A stretch of DNA of 64,000 nt from DAIDKA01 sp036267975. Its GTDB lineage: Bacteria > Pseudomonadota > Gammaproteobacteria > Steroidobacterales > Steroidobacteraceae. The translations under genes were made by a program, and so were the position numbers. Numbering within the stretch: position 1 is the first letter of the stretch; each line of letters opens with the position of its first letter. Below are positions 16,983-24,960 of the stretch, piece by piece. Location of the stretch: positions 1 through 64,000 of the forward strand of contig DATAVA010000028.1 of the NCBI GenBank assembly GCA_036267975.1. The letters run 5' to 3'. The notes beneath the pieces were generated by a model. The model did no database searches and had not been told where the DNA came from. It saw only the letters and a program-made list of their open reading frames with translations.

Positions 16983-18378
16983 GGTGTGCGGGGTCCGGTG
17001 TCGGTCCCGCCGGCCGCAGCGGCAATGCGCCCAGGGTGTCGGGGGGCCGGTGGTAGTGCGTATGATAAAGCCACGTGACGGCGACGGATGCCACGGTGCC
17101 GATGCCCAATGGAATCGCGGCCAGATCAAACAAGGTGCTCATGGGGTAATGGCGCCCGACCAGGATGCCCACCAGCGACGGTCCGATCGCGCCACCGGCG
17201 CGTGCGAACAGCATGAACCAGCCGACCCCGAACCCGCGGACCGCGGTTGGATAGATACTGCTCACGCAGGACACCTGGGCGAAGTGCAATCCCAGGACAC
17301 AGAAACCGGCGATCGGGATGAGAAACAGCACGATTGCCTGGCTGTTGCCGGGCAGGCCCAGCGCCAGGACCAGCGGGATGGACAGGACATACAGCACGGT
17401 GCAGGGAATCATCCCGAAGCGGTCCACCGGCCGCATGGTCACCCAGCCGCCGACCGTTCCGACGAACTGAAACAGCGCCACCGCCAGCGCGGCGCGACTG
17501 AAGGAAACTCCCGAATCCGTCAGCAGCGTGGGCAGCCAGGTGTTGAACGAATGGAAGACCACCATCGCCAGAAACGAACCGACCCACAGCAGTGGCGTCA
17601 GCACGGCAAGCTTGCCGCCAAACAAACGTAACGGGGAAGCCGAGCGACGACCCGGGGCCACGGCCTCCTCCCCGAGCAGGTACTGCGCATCGGTCGGCGC
17701 GCTCAGGTGGGGATCGAGCCTGCCCAGCACCGAACGAAGCTCGGCACGCCGTTGCGGTTTCAGGCACAGGAACTTGGGTGACTCGGGCAGAAACTGCGCG
17801 ACACCCGCGGCCAGCAGCAGCGGAACGATCCCGCCGAGGATGAAAAGCGTCGGCCAGCCGTAGTGCTGCAGCAGTGGCGGCGCGAGGATCCCGGGAAGTC
17901 CCGAGCCGATGGTCGTACCCGAAAAGACGATGATGACGAAAGTCGCCCGCAGCCGCCGCGGTGCAAATTCACTGACGGTGGCGACGGTGACGGCCAGGGC
18001 CCCCGACATGCCAATGCCGGCCAGAAAGCGGATCACGATCAGGGGAATGAGCGAGCTGCAATACCCTGACGCCACACCGAAGACGCCGATGATCACCGTA
18101 CTGACGATCATCGCCGTGCGGCGACCGGCCCGGTCACCGAGCGCGCCGAACAGGAACGGACCGATCAGACCCGCCACCAGGCTGGAACTGAACAGCGGCC
18201 CGAGCGCGGCGCGATTCAAATGCCAGGCCTTGACGATCGCGGGGGCCGCAAAGGATACGACCGTGATGTTGTAGCCATCGACTAACGTGACCAGCAGGCA
18301 TAGGCCGACCACGCCAATGAGAAAACGGCTGACGGGCTGCCGATTGATGACCTGCGTTACATCGATTGTCTCAGCCAT
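16975..18378 (-). CDS. MFS transporter, aromatic-acid:H+ symporter (AAHS) type
   Basis: 467 residues, 12 membrane helices. AAHS/sugar-porter hallmarks: LVDGYNITVVSFAAPAI in helix 1, the GALGDRAGRRTAM loop between helices 2 and 3, RFLAGIGMSGALAVTVATVSEFAP in helix 4, and RPVDRFG in the second half. Relatives of PcaK/MhpT-like carriers take up organic acids with protons. It lies 24 bases after the LeuC-like 2 gene and overlaps LeuC-like 1, so it probably imports the substrate of the operon. Confidence 0.88.
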   Translation of the reverse strand: MAETIDVTQVINRQPVSRFLIGVVGLCLLVTLVDGYNITVVSFAAPAIVKAWHLNRAALGPLFSSSLVAGLIGPFLFGALGDRAGRRTAMIVSTVIIGVFGVASGYCSSLIPLIVIRFLAGIGMSGALAVTVATVSEFAPRRLRATFVIIVFSGTTIGSGLPGILAPPLLQHYGWPTLFILGGIVPLLLAAGVAQFLPESPKFLCLKPQRRAELRSVLGRLDPHLSAPTDAQYLLGEEAVAPGRRSASPLRLFGGKLAVLTPLLWVGSFLAMVVFHSFNTWLPTLLTDSGVSFSRAALAVALFQFVGTVGGWVTMRPVDRFGMIPCTVLYVLSIPLVLALGLPGNSQAIVLFLIPIAGFCVLGLHFAQVSCVSSIYPTAVRGFGVGWFMLFARAGGAIGPSLVGILVGRHYPMSTLFDLAAIPLGIGTVASVAVTWLYHTHYHRPPDTLGALPLRPAGPTPDPAHHG

Positions 18379-18402
18379 GTTCGCCCTCTTTTCAATAGGC
18401 CG

Positions 18403-19668
18403 CTACGGCGGTAGCGAGCGCGGATCGGTTATGCGGCCAGTCATTGCAGAAGCCGCAACGGTCAGTGCCGAGGCGAGGAAGTGTCGCGACTTGGGGTGGC
18501 CGTTGCGGCCCGGGAAATTACGCGCCTGAGTCGAGATCAGCACTTCGTCTTCGGCCAGCGCACCCATGTTGAAGGCCTGGTTGGATCCAGCACTGGGCGG
18601 AAAGATGTTGGCGCCCGCGATGTGCAGGGTCTCGAACAATCCCTCGCGCAGCGCCGCAAGGTAAATCCGCCGAGACGCCGGCACGATCTGCAGCCGCACA
18701 CCCGGATGAACGCGGCTTGCAGCAAAGATACGCGCCACCGCGCGAATATCCTCCAGCCGTCCCCCGGTGCTGCCGCCGATCTCGGCCACATCGACCCGCG
18801 TTCCAGCCACCGCCGCCACCGGCTTCACGTTGCCCACGGTCGGCGGGCAGGCGATCTGCGGCTCGAGCTGCGACACATCGACATCGATGACATCGGTGTA
18901 GCTGCCGCCCGGATCGTTGTAGAACATTTCGAACCGGTCATGGCCGAGCAGCGCGCGCGCAAATTCCACGGTCTTGCGATCCGGATTGACGAACCCGCAT
19001 TTGCCCCCGACATCGATCGCCTGCAGCGGAAACAGCAGCCGGTCAACCACATCCAGACCCTCAACGTACGGTCCGCCATACTCGATGGCCTTGTAGATCG
19101 CGCCATCCTCGCCGATGTGGCCCACCAGGAACTGCGAGACATCCCGCGGCACGACGCCCGGCCCGGGCCTGCCGTGCAGGTGCACTTTAATCGTCTCGGG
19201 AACCTTGAACCAGCCGCAGCCGCGGGCGAATCCCAGGCCCGCCATGGAGTCGTTGCCCACTCCGGTTCCGAAGGCCCCGAGCGCGCCGTAGATCGGCGTG
19301 TGTGAGTCGCAGCCGACGACGATCATCCCCGGCGTCACCAGTCCCGACTCCAGGATCGCATGATGGATACTGCCGCAGCCGCTGTCGAACACGTTCCGGA
19401 TCTTGTGCTTCGCCGCGAACTTGCGCACGTCGGCCAATGCCTGCGCGGCCTCGCGCGTCGCCGGTGCAAAATTGTGATCAAAGGCGAACACGATCCTGCT
19501 CGGGTCGGCAATGGGCGTGCCGGCCATCGCCGTCTCGAACACCTTCATCACGAAATTTGCGCTCAGATCGTGCATGACCATGAGGTCGAGTTTGCAGAGC
19601 ACTACATCTTCCGGAGCGACCGCCGACTTGCCCGCCTTGCGGGCGAGTATTTTCTCGACGACGTTCAT
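18403..19668 (-). CDS. LeuC-like protein lacking all three Fe-S cysteines
   Basis: 421 residues. It aligns position for position with LeuC-like 1 over most of its length: VGCDSHTPIYGALGAFGTG (about 118) and 'DVSQLEPQIACPPTVGNVKPVAAVAGTRVD' are clear family blocks. The cluster ligands are gone: Cys300 is Ser300 (IGGSTGG), and the CGAC pair is replaced by a SAGSNQ stretch (359-364) with a one-residue insertion after it. The ER....NM segment is also altered to VDRLLFPLQ. The gene is not decaying: full length, open, four-base overlap with the upstream gene. A cluster-free hydro-lyase, isomerase or binding subunit is possible. Its likely partner is the small subunit at 22797-23315. Confidence 0.85.
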   Translation of the reverse strand: MNVVEKILARKAGKSAVAPEDVVLCKLDLMVMHDLSANFVMKVFETAMAGTPIADPSRIVFAFDHNFAPATREAAQALADVRKFAAKHKIRNVFDSGCGSIHHAILESGLVTPGMIVVGCDSHTPIYGALGAFGTGVGNDSMAGLGFARGCGWFKVPETIKVHLHGRPGPGVVPRDVSQFLVGHIGEDGAIYKAIEYGGPYVEGLDVVDRLLFPLQAIDVGGKCGFVNPDRKTVEFARALLGHDRFEMFYNDPGGSYTDVIDVDVSQLEPQIACPPTVGNVKPVAAVAGTRVDVAEIGGSTGGRLEDIRAVARIFAASRVHPGVRLQIVPASRRIYLAALREGLFETLHIAGANIFPPSAGSNQAFNMGALAEDEVLISTQARNFPGRNGHPKSRHFLASALTVAASAMTGRITDPRSLPP

Positions 19669-20609
19669 AGCAATTGCATGCCGACGGCCGTGCGCAGGCA
19701 GGTCTCGCCATAGAACAGACGGGCGCCCGCGGGATCACGCAGTTCCATCTGCAGCGCCAGAATCTGCCCGTCCGGTTGCGCGTCTGACAGAACCGGTTGC
19801 CACGGATAACAGGCGGACAGCGTCTCGACATGCTGCGACTGTTCCAGCGCCGCGAGCGGGCTGATGACGCGTGCGACATTGCGCGCGACCTTCGCCCAAT
19901 GCCCGCTGTATTCGACGGCGGCCATCACCGAAGTATTGCGACCCACGCACTCCCCGGTAGCCGGTCGGAAGCCGCTGCGACCGTTGGCCACCAGTGCGAC
20001 CAGGTCTTCGGCCCCGCCGCGACGGATTAGCTGTTCGATACGCCCGATCAAAGCGAATTCGGTCAGGCCGATGGCGGTCTCGGTCACTGCGGCACCGAGC
20101 GCCTCGCGCGCGATCGCCGCGGCATGACGGTGCATCTCGATTTCCGCCATATCGGGCGCCGCACGCACCTGTTCGCGCGCAATGTCGACAACTTCCAGTG
20201 GCGCGGCGCGGATCTGCGTATACAGATCATTGGGTAGACCCTCATAGTCAAGAAAACCAATCCGCGACCAGCCCCGTTCGGTAGCCAGCTTCAGAAGCTG
20301 GGCCGGCAGGCTCGGGCTCGGAACGATGGTTTCGTGGATCGTTACCGTCTTGATCCACGGGTAGACGCGTGGCGAGAGCGAACACAGCAATATCGGCTTC
20401 TCGCCGCGTGCAATGATCGCAAAGGCCCGATTCCAGTAAGGCATGAAGTTGGAGACGAACCTCACGTCATTGGCGCGCCAAACGTCGGTATAGATGACGA
20501 GCACGGCCACATCGTAGCGGTCGAGCAGCTGATTTAGTGCATCCAGCCGCGCGGTGAAGGCGGCGGGCGGTAGCCGTGCCTTGTCCCAGGCAATGAGTCC
20601 GCGCTTCAT
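19665..20609 (-). CDS. short creatinase/aminopeptidase-P-fold (M24) protein without metal ligands
   Basis: 314 residues. The N-terminal creatinase-type domain (about 20-150; 'LDRYDVAVLVIYTDVWRANDVRFVSNFMP') is recognisable. A shortened pita-bread domain follows (about 155-314). The segment that normally holds the two metal aspartates reads NTSVMAAVEYSGHWAKVARN, with Ala and Lys in their places, and the GH...H and C-terminal Glu motifs are absent. At about 50 residues shorter than its neighbour it is unlikely to be catalytic alone. It overlaps its neighbours by four bases on each side. A heteromeric partner of the 366-residue paralogue is the simplest idea. Confidence 0.75.
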   Translation of the reverse strand: MKRGLIAWDKARLPPAAFTARLDALNQLLDRYDVAVLVIYTDVWRANDVRFVSNFMPYWNRAFAIIARGEKPILLCSLSPRVYPWIKTVTIHETIVPSPSLPAQLLKLATERGWSRIGFLDYEGLPNDLYTQIRAAPLEVVDIAREQVRAAPDMAEIEMHRHAAAIAREALGAAVTETAIGLTEFALIGRIEQLIRRGGAEDLVALVANGRSGFRPATGECVGRNTSVMAAVEYSGHWAKVARNVARVISPLAALEQSQHVETLSACYPWQPVLSDAQPDGQILALQMELRDPAGARLFYGETCLRTAVGMQLL

Positions 20610-21706
20610 GCCTGGAACAACTGCCTGGGTGTGTCGTTCAGGGACACGCAGCCAGTCTCGGTCACCAGCAGTGTGTCGCCGAAAACCATATACCCCGACA
20701 GCGGCAGGTACGTGTTCGGATGGGCGATGACGACCATGTCTTTCTTGCAGATGTAGTGCACATTCTCGAGCACATGTGGCAGCTCGTCCGGATACAGACC
20801 GAGGTTGTGGCCGCGCACGCGCGTGTACTGTGGACCGGTGTAATCGCCGAAGCCGTGAGCCCGAAAGACATCGTTCTGAACGCGCGCCACGTCGGCGATG
20901 TCCACGCCGGGTCGCAGCAGATCCTGAGCCGCCTGCTGTGCCGCCGCGAAAATGGCGTACGCTCGGCGCTGCTCGGCATTGGGCTCGCCCACCACCAGCG
21001 TGCGGCAGATCTGCGCATAGTAGCCATTGATCTGCGGGGTCAGTTCGGTCGTCACCGAATCCCCGAGCTGGAACTGACGTGCCGTCGGCGGCTTCATCCC
21101 GGTGACTTCCGTGCCACCCGAGGCGACCAGCATGAAGTTGTCTTCGGCTCCGTTGGCCTTGACGAAGGCCTCAACTTCCGCCACCAGCTCGAATTCGGCC
21201 ATGCCGGGTTCCACTACGTCGACGAAATGCCGATAACCCCGGTCCGCCAGCTGCGCCGCCTGCCTGATCCAGCCGATCTCCTCCGGGGTCTTGATGCGCC
21301 GGAACTCCTCGATTTCGTTGGTGGCCGACACCGGCGCCGCGCCGCTCGCGGTGGCGACAAGCTGCACCAGGCGTGCGGGCATGTGCTCCATCCCGTTGAT
21401 TGCGACCGCTCGAGCATGATGCTTCGCCAGCAGCTCCCCGAGCCCGAGAGCGGGTTGCCGCGACAGCTCGATCCTGCCGCTCACGGCCGGCGCGATGAAC
21501 TCGAGATCCCAGGGGTCGGTAACAACCACATCCACCTGGCCGCTGCGATGCAGGACTCCCAGGATCTGCGAACCGCAGAAGTTCAGGTTCAGCAGACAGC
21601 GGAAATGCTCCTTGCGCCAGCCGTCGGCGTAGAACAGCAGCAGCTCCCAGCCACGCTCCCGCATCAAATTCAGATACTGCTGATGGCGCGATTCGTTGAG
21701 CATCAC
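20606..21706 (-). CDS. creatinase-like M24 family protein with altered metal site
   Basis: 366 residues. Creatinase N-domain (about 5-130), then the pita-bread M24 domain (about 140-366). Against E. coli PepP the metal positions read Glu221 for Asp260, Gln232 for Asp271, His300 for His354 (kept), His329 for Glu383 and Gly343 for Glu406; catalytic His361 is Asp307. The dinuclear metal site is therefore largely lost, as in creatinase, which hydrolyses C-N bonds without metal. It may cleave an amide, amidine or ring C-N bond in a small molecule rather than act as a peptidase. It is 17 bases after the OCD-like gene. Confidence 0.82.
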   Translation of the reverse strand: MMLNESRHQQYLNLMRERGWELLLFYADGWRKEHFRCLLNLNFCGSQILGVLHRSGQVDVVVTDPWDLEFIAPAVSGRIELSRQPALGLGELLAKHHARAVAINGMEHMPARLVQLVATASGAAPVSATNEIEEFRRIKTPEEIGWIRQAAQLADRGYRHFVDVVEPGMAEFELVAEVEAFVKANGAEDNFMLVASGGTEVTGMKPPTARQFQLGDSVTTELTPQINGYYAQICRTLVVGEPNAEQRRAYAIFAAAQQAAQDLLRPGVDIADVARVQNDVFRAHGFGDYTGPQYTRVRGHNLGLYPDELPHVLENVHYICKKDMVVIAHPNTYLPLSGYMVFGDTLLVTETGCVSLNDTPRQLFQA

Positions 21707-21723
21707 TTATTCATGCATTGCGC

Positions 21724-22800
21724 TTAGGGTGAAACGGATTCCAGGAACCACTCGGTCGGCAGCTCCCGTCCCAGACCCAGGGCCCGCGCGCGGTGCAGCA
21801 CGGCAGCGCCGACCGCCGCGAACTGGATTCCGGAACCCGTATTGTTGTTGTACAGCGTGATCTGCGCGGGCGAACTGCGTCCCTTCACGGTGCCGGCGAC
21901 CAACTCCTGGATCTCATGGATCGCATCCCAGCCGATAATTCCCTTTTCGGCCGCTTCCCAGATATCCGGTGACTTGTCTTGCTGCGCCACATCCTTGGCA
22001 TGCACGACGTAGATGTCCGCGCGGCGAATCGTTTCGTCGTCAATCTCGCGACGCTTATTGCTGCCATCGGAACCACCGATGGAGGCCACGTAGGTGCCTT
22101 GCTCGACCCAGTGGCCATCGAAGACCGGGTCCCAGGCTGCAGTCGCGGCCTGGATGAAATCGCTGCCCTCCACCGCGGCGCGCGCTGACGCGACCGGCTC
22201 GATCGGACGTTCCAGCTTGCGGCTCATGCGCCCGCAGAAATCCCGACAGTGATCCTGATTCGGGCTGAAGACCTTCACGCGCTCGAAATCAAACAGGCTG
22301 CACAGCGCCTCCACGTGCGCGCTGGCCTGCCAGCCGCTGCCAAAGAGGCCGAGCACCCGCGGCTTGGCGGGCGCCAGGTATTTCGCACCCACCGCACTCA
22401 TGGCCGCCACGCGCACCTTTTGGATCACGCCGTCCGGCATGATCGCTATGGGCTCAAGCTTCTCCAGATCGAACAGCAGCACCAGCCCGCACCAGCGCTG
22501 GCCGGTGGCAACCGGCAGGATGCGACGGCGCTTCACGCCCGCGGTGTAGGAAAAGCCGGCCATGTCGGAGGTGATGCGCAGGGCCCACACGCCGCTCGCG
22601 ACGCCGCCGCCCTCCTGTGACTTGAACCGATAACGGAACCCGGGGTGCGCGCGCGACTCGACCGGCATGTAGGTCTGACTGCGTGGCCGGTTGATCGCCT
22701 GCCCCTGCGCCAGTTCGACCAGTATCTGCTCGGTGGCTGCGATGGCGCCCGCGTGCGTCAGCGCCTGCTCGACCTCCTCATTGGTGAGCAGCAGAGTCAT
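21724..22800 (-). CDS. ornithine cyclodeaminase/mu-crystallin family protein
   Basis: 358 residues. N-terminal substrate-binding half with 'RSQTYMPVE...YRFKSQEGG', and a Rossmann NAD(P)-binding segment VLGLFGSGWQASAHVEAL (about 148-165). C-terminal return strand NNNTGSGIQFAAVGAAVL. Family members are NAD(P)-dependent imine reductases, ornithine cyclodeaminases or ketimine reductases, and they often occur in amino-acid or ectoine degradation. It is the second gene of the operon, overlapping the LeuD-like 2 gene by four bases. Its presence implies a nitrogen-bearing intermediate; the exact reaction cannot be read from the sequence. Confidence 0.88.
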   Translation of the reverse strand: MTLLLTNEEVEQALTHAGAIAATEQILVELAQGQAINRPRSQTYMPVESRAHPGFRYRFKSQEGGGVASGVWALRITSDMAGFSYTAGVKRRRILPVATGQRWCGLVLLFDLEKLEPIAIMPDGVIQKVRVAAMSAVGAKYLAPAKPRVLGLFGSGWQASAHVEALCSLFDFERVKVFSPNQDHCRDFCGRMSRKLERPIEPVASARAAVEGSDFIQAATAAWDPVFDGHWVEQGTYVASIGGSDGSNKRREIDDETIRRADIYVVHAKDVAQQDKSPDIWEAAEKGIIGWDAIHEIQELVAGTVKGRSSPAQITLYNNNTGSGIQFAAVGAAVLHRARALGLGRELPTEWFLESVSP

Positions 22801-23315
22801 TGCGGCAAATCCATGAAAGCCGCGCCGGATTGCAGCAGGGCGATGAGGCCTCCTGACCTGAGCATGTCCAGCAGGAAGGCCGGTGGCACCTTGCCGTGAA
22901 GGGCGGCGCCGGTCGTGAGGTTATGCACGGTCCCGGCCTCGATGTCGACTCGCAGCCGGTCACCGTCGTTGACGAGCGCATGTATTCCCGGCGTCTCCAA
23001 CAGCGGCATGCCGATCTCATGACCATTGCGATAAAACGTGCGCGCGAACAGTTCCGCAACCACCGCGCCGATGCCGGTCGCCTGCAGGGCCTTGGCCGCC
23101 AGGGCGCGACCCGAGGAGCAGCCGAAGTTGCGACCCGCCACCAGGATGTCCCCGGGTGCGACTTGCCTGGGAAACTCAGGATTGAGTCCCTCGAGAACGA
23201 AGCCGGCCATTTCCTTGGCCGTCTTGAACATAATATGGGAAGGGGTGATGAGATCGGTGGGCACGTTGTGCCCGAATTTCCAGCACCGCCCCTCGAATGT
23301 CAGGACCTTGCTCAC
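22797..23315 (-). CDS. LeuD-like hydro-lyase small subunit 2 (divergent active-site loop)
   Basis: 172 residues, aconitase swivel domain. It has KFGHNVPTDLITPSHI at the start and FARTFYRNGHEIG in the middle. The catalytic loop is GRNFGCSSGRALA: the serine and arginine are kept, but the Glu-Gln/His pair of ordinary LeuD proteins (GSAREQ in the paralogue here) is Ala-Leu. It is the first gene of the operon, 112 bases from the divergent LysR gene. The matching large subunit is probably the cysteine-free LeuC-like protein four genes later, since both members of that pair diverge from the family norm; this pairing is inference. Confidence 0.85.
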   Translation of the reverse strand: MSKVLTFEGRCWKFGHNVPTDLITPSHIMFKTAKEMAGFVLEGLNPEFPRQVAPGDILVAGRNFGCSSGRALAAKALQATGIGAVVAELFARTFYRNGHEIGMPLLETPGIHALVNDGDRLRVDIEAGTVHNLTTGAALHGKVPPAFLLDMLRSGGLIALLQSGAAFMDLPQ

Positions 23316-23427
23316 CCCTGCCCCCGGTCCGCGCCGCGTGTCGCGCGGCTGTCGGTCAGCCGGGATTGTTCGCCCCCGCGCCCTAAGTGTCTAATAGCGA
23401 ATCGGGGCCGACCCATAACGACTGGCT

Positions 23428-24471
23428 ATGCCTATGGATCTCAACAACCTGAAGCGGTTCGTCGCGGCGGCCGATGGCGGCAGCCTCGGCAAGGCAGCCG
23501 CGGCCTTGAATATTTCGCAGCCGGGGTTGAGCAAAAGCATTCACCAGCTGGAACTCGATTTCGGGGGCAAACTCCTGGATCGCAGCGCCCGGGGCGTGAC
23601 ACTGACCGCATTCGGCAGGACCGTGTACGTGCGCGCCAAGCGAATCCTGGCCGAGTGGCGCCACCTCGACAACGAGCGTGTGGCGTTGTTCAACGGACTA
23701 GTGGGCCATATCACGGTCGGGGTCGCGCGCGGCACCGGCTTTCTGGGACGGGTGATTCCAGCGGTCAGCGCCCGGCTCTCGAGTGAGCGCTACGCCGTGC
23801 AACTCACGGTGACGAGCGGGGTGGCCAATGAATTGACCCAGGCTTTGCGCCTCGGGGATTTGGACTTCGCGGTCGCGGTCCTCGATGGCGTCAAGACCGA
23901 TCCGGACCTGGTGCAGGAAGTTCTGTTCTACGACCGATGCGGACTGTTTGCAGACGCTCGGCATCCGTTGGCCGCTCGTGCGACCAGTGGCATCCGCGAG
24001 CTGGCGGCGTATTGCTGGTTGTGTTCCAGCGACGCCGACCCGCTGCGCGAAGCCCTCGCCGCACTGGCACACAGCAACGGCGTCTTGCCACGCAAGACGC
24101 TGATCGACAGCAATTCGGTCGTCTACCTGATCAGCACCCTGATTGGCAGCGACTTCATCGGCCTCTTGCCCATGGCGCGGTCGAGGACGCGATCGATGAC
24201 GGGCGCCTCGTCGAGCTGGTTCTGGATCCGGAACAGCGCTCGCAAGTCGCCGCAGCGGCGGTTGAGCGACCCGTTGGCTTCCTGCGCCGCGGTGATACGG
24301 CGCTGTCGCCCGTCGCGCAGGCATTCCAGGATGAGATCCGCAGCCACTGTCTCAGGCTCGGCTATCCGCTCGTGTCAGCGCGCTGAAGTCGCTGCGCTCC
24401 GACCCAGCGTAACTCGCTGTTTCGATACGCATTACTTGGGAGTTTGCGATCGCCGCGGCCCCTTTGTTTGA
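23428..24471 (+). CDS. LysR family transcriptional regulator, C-terminus frameshifted
   Basis: Starts with a LysR winged helix-turn-helix (LNNLKRFVAAADGGSLGKAAAALNISQPGLSKSIHQLE, 1-65 region), followed by an effector domain that reads normally to GSDFIGLLPMAR (about residue 250). Beyond base about 24178 the frame gives arginine/serine-rich nonsense to 24471. The expected ending (AVEDAIDDGRLVELVLDPEQ and onward to QDEIRSHCLRLGYPL) is present one frame over and stops at 24386. Adding one base near 24178-24182 restores a normal protein of about 319 residues. Either a real mutation or a sequencing error. It is divergent from the hydro-lyase operon, which it presumably controls. Confidence 0.85.
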   Translation: MPMDLNNLKRFVAAADGGSLGKAAAALNISQPGLSKSIHQLELDFGGKLLDRSARGVTLTAFGRTVYVRAKRILAEWRHLDNERVALFNGLVGHITVGVARGTGFLGRVIPAVSARLSSERYAVQLTVTSGVANELTQALRLGDLDFAVAVLDGVKTDPDLVQEVLFYDRCGLFADARHPLAARATSGIRELAAYCWLCSSDADPLREALAALAHSNGVLPRKTLIDSNSVVYLISTLIGSDFIGLLPMARSRTRSMTGASSSWFWIRNSARKSPQRRLSDPLASCAAVIRRCRPSRRHSRMRSAATVSGSAIRSCQRAEVAALRPSVTRCFDTHYLGVCDRRGPFV

Positions 24472-24494
24472 CTTTCCCCGTCCACGTCATATCC

Positions 24495-24523
24495 TTCGAT
24501 AATCGTATTACCTGATTATCGAA
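24495..24523. promoter_or_regulatory. perfect 10-bp inverted repeat at the marR start, likely MarR operator
   Basis: TTCGATAATC (24495-24504) and GATTATCGAA (24514-24523) are exact reverse complements separated by 9 bases. The right arm ends at the A of the first marR ATG. Dimeric MarR proteins bind such palindromes and repress their own operon. Occupancy would block transcription or the start of translation. Confidence 0.7.
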
Positions 24524-24960
24524 TGAAAACCACCAGGAGCATGGCTCGGGAGCTGTCGGCACATTTTCACGTCATTCGTGAAAAGCTGCATGGCATTGAC
24601 AAGCACAACGCGGCCACCGCGCAGGTCATCAACTTCCAGGAAGCGCATCTGCTCATGAGCATCGGTACCAAAGGGCCGCTCACCATGAGCGAGATCGCAC
24701 GCACCCTGCAGCTGACGCTCAGCAGCGTGACGGCGGTGGTCGACAAACTGGAGAAGAAGAAATTCGTGCGCCGGGTGCGGACCGCGCGGGACCGACGGTT
24801 GGTTCGGGTTGAGCTGACCGTTGCGGGTCGCAAGTTCTACAACCTGGTGGAGGCGGCACACCTGACGCTCACGGACAGTATGCTCAAAATTCTTGATCCG
24901 GCAGAGCGGGAGGTGTTTCTCGGGCTGTTCCGGAAGATCTCCCAGAGTCTCGTCAAATGA
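24523..24960 (+). CDS. MarR family transcriptional regulator
   Basis: 145 residues. Winged helix-turn-helix with LTMSEIARTLQLTLSSVTAVVDKLEKKKFVRR (about 53-84) and the wing 'ARDRRLVRVELT'. It heads an operon with an RND adaptor and pump, so it is the probable local repressor relieved by a small ligand. The ATG at 24523 has no clear ribosome site and touches the operator; a second in-frame ATG at 24541 has AGGAG only one base away. A leaderless mRNA is possible. Its stop overlaps the adaptor ATG by four bases. Confidence 0.92.
   Translation: MKTTRSMARELSAHFHVIREKLHGIDKHNAATAQVINFQEAHLLMSIGTKGPLTMSEIARTLQLTLSSVTAVVDKLEKKKFVRRVRTARDRRLVRVELTVAGRKFYNLVEAAHLTLTDSMLKILDPAEREVFLGLFRKISQSLVK

Noticed and set aside
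23316..23427. LysR-binding T-N11-A palindrome between LeuD2 and the LysR gene
   Set aside because: Single T-N11-A matches occur, but no convincing inverted repeat was seen in the 112 bases.
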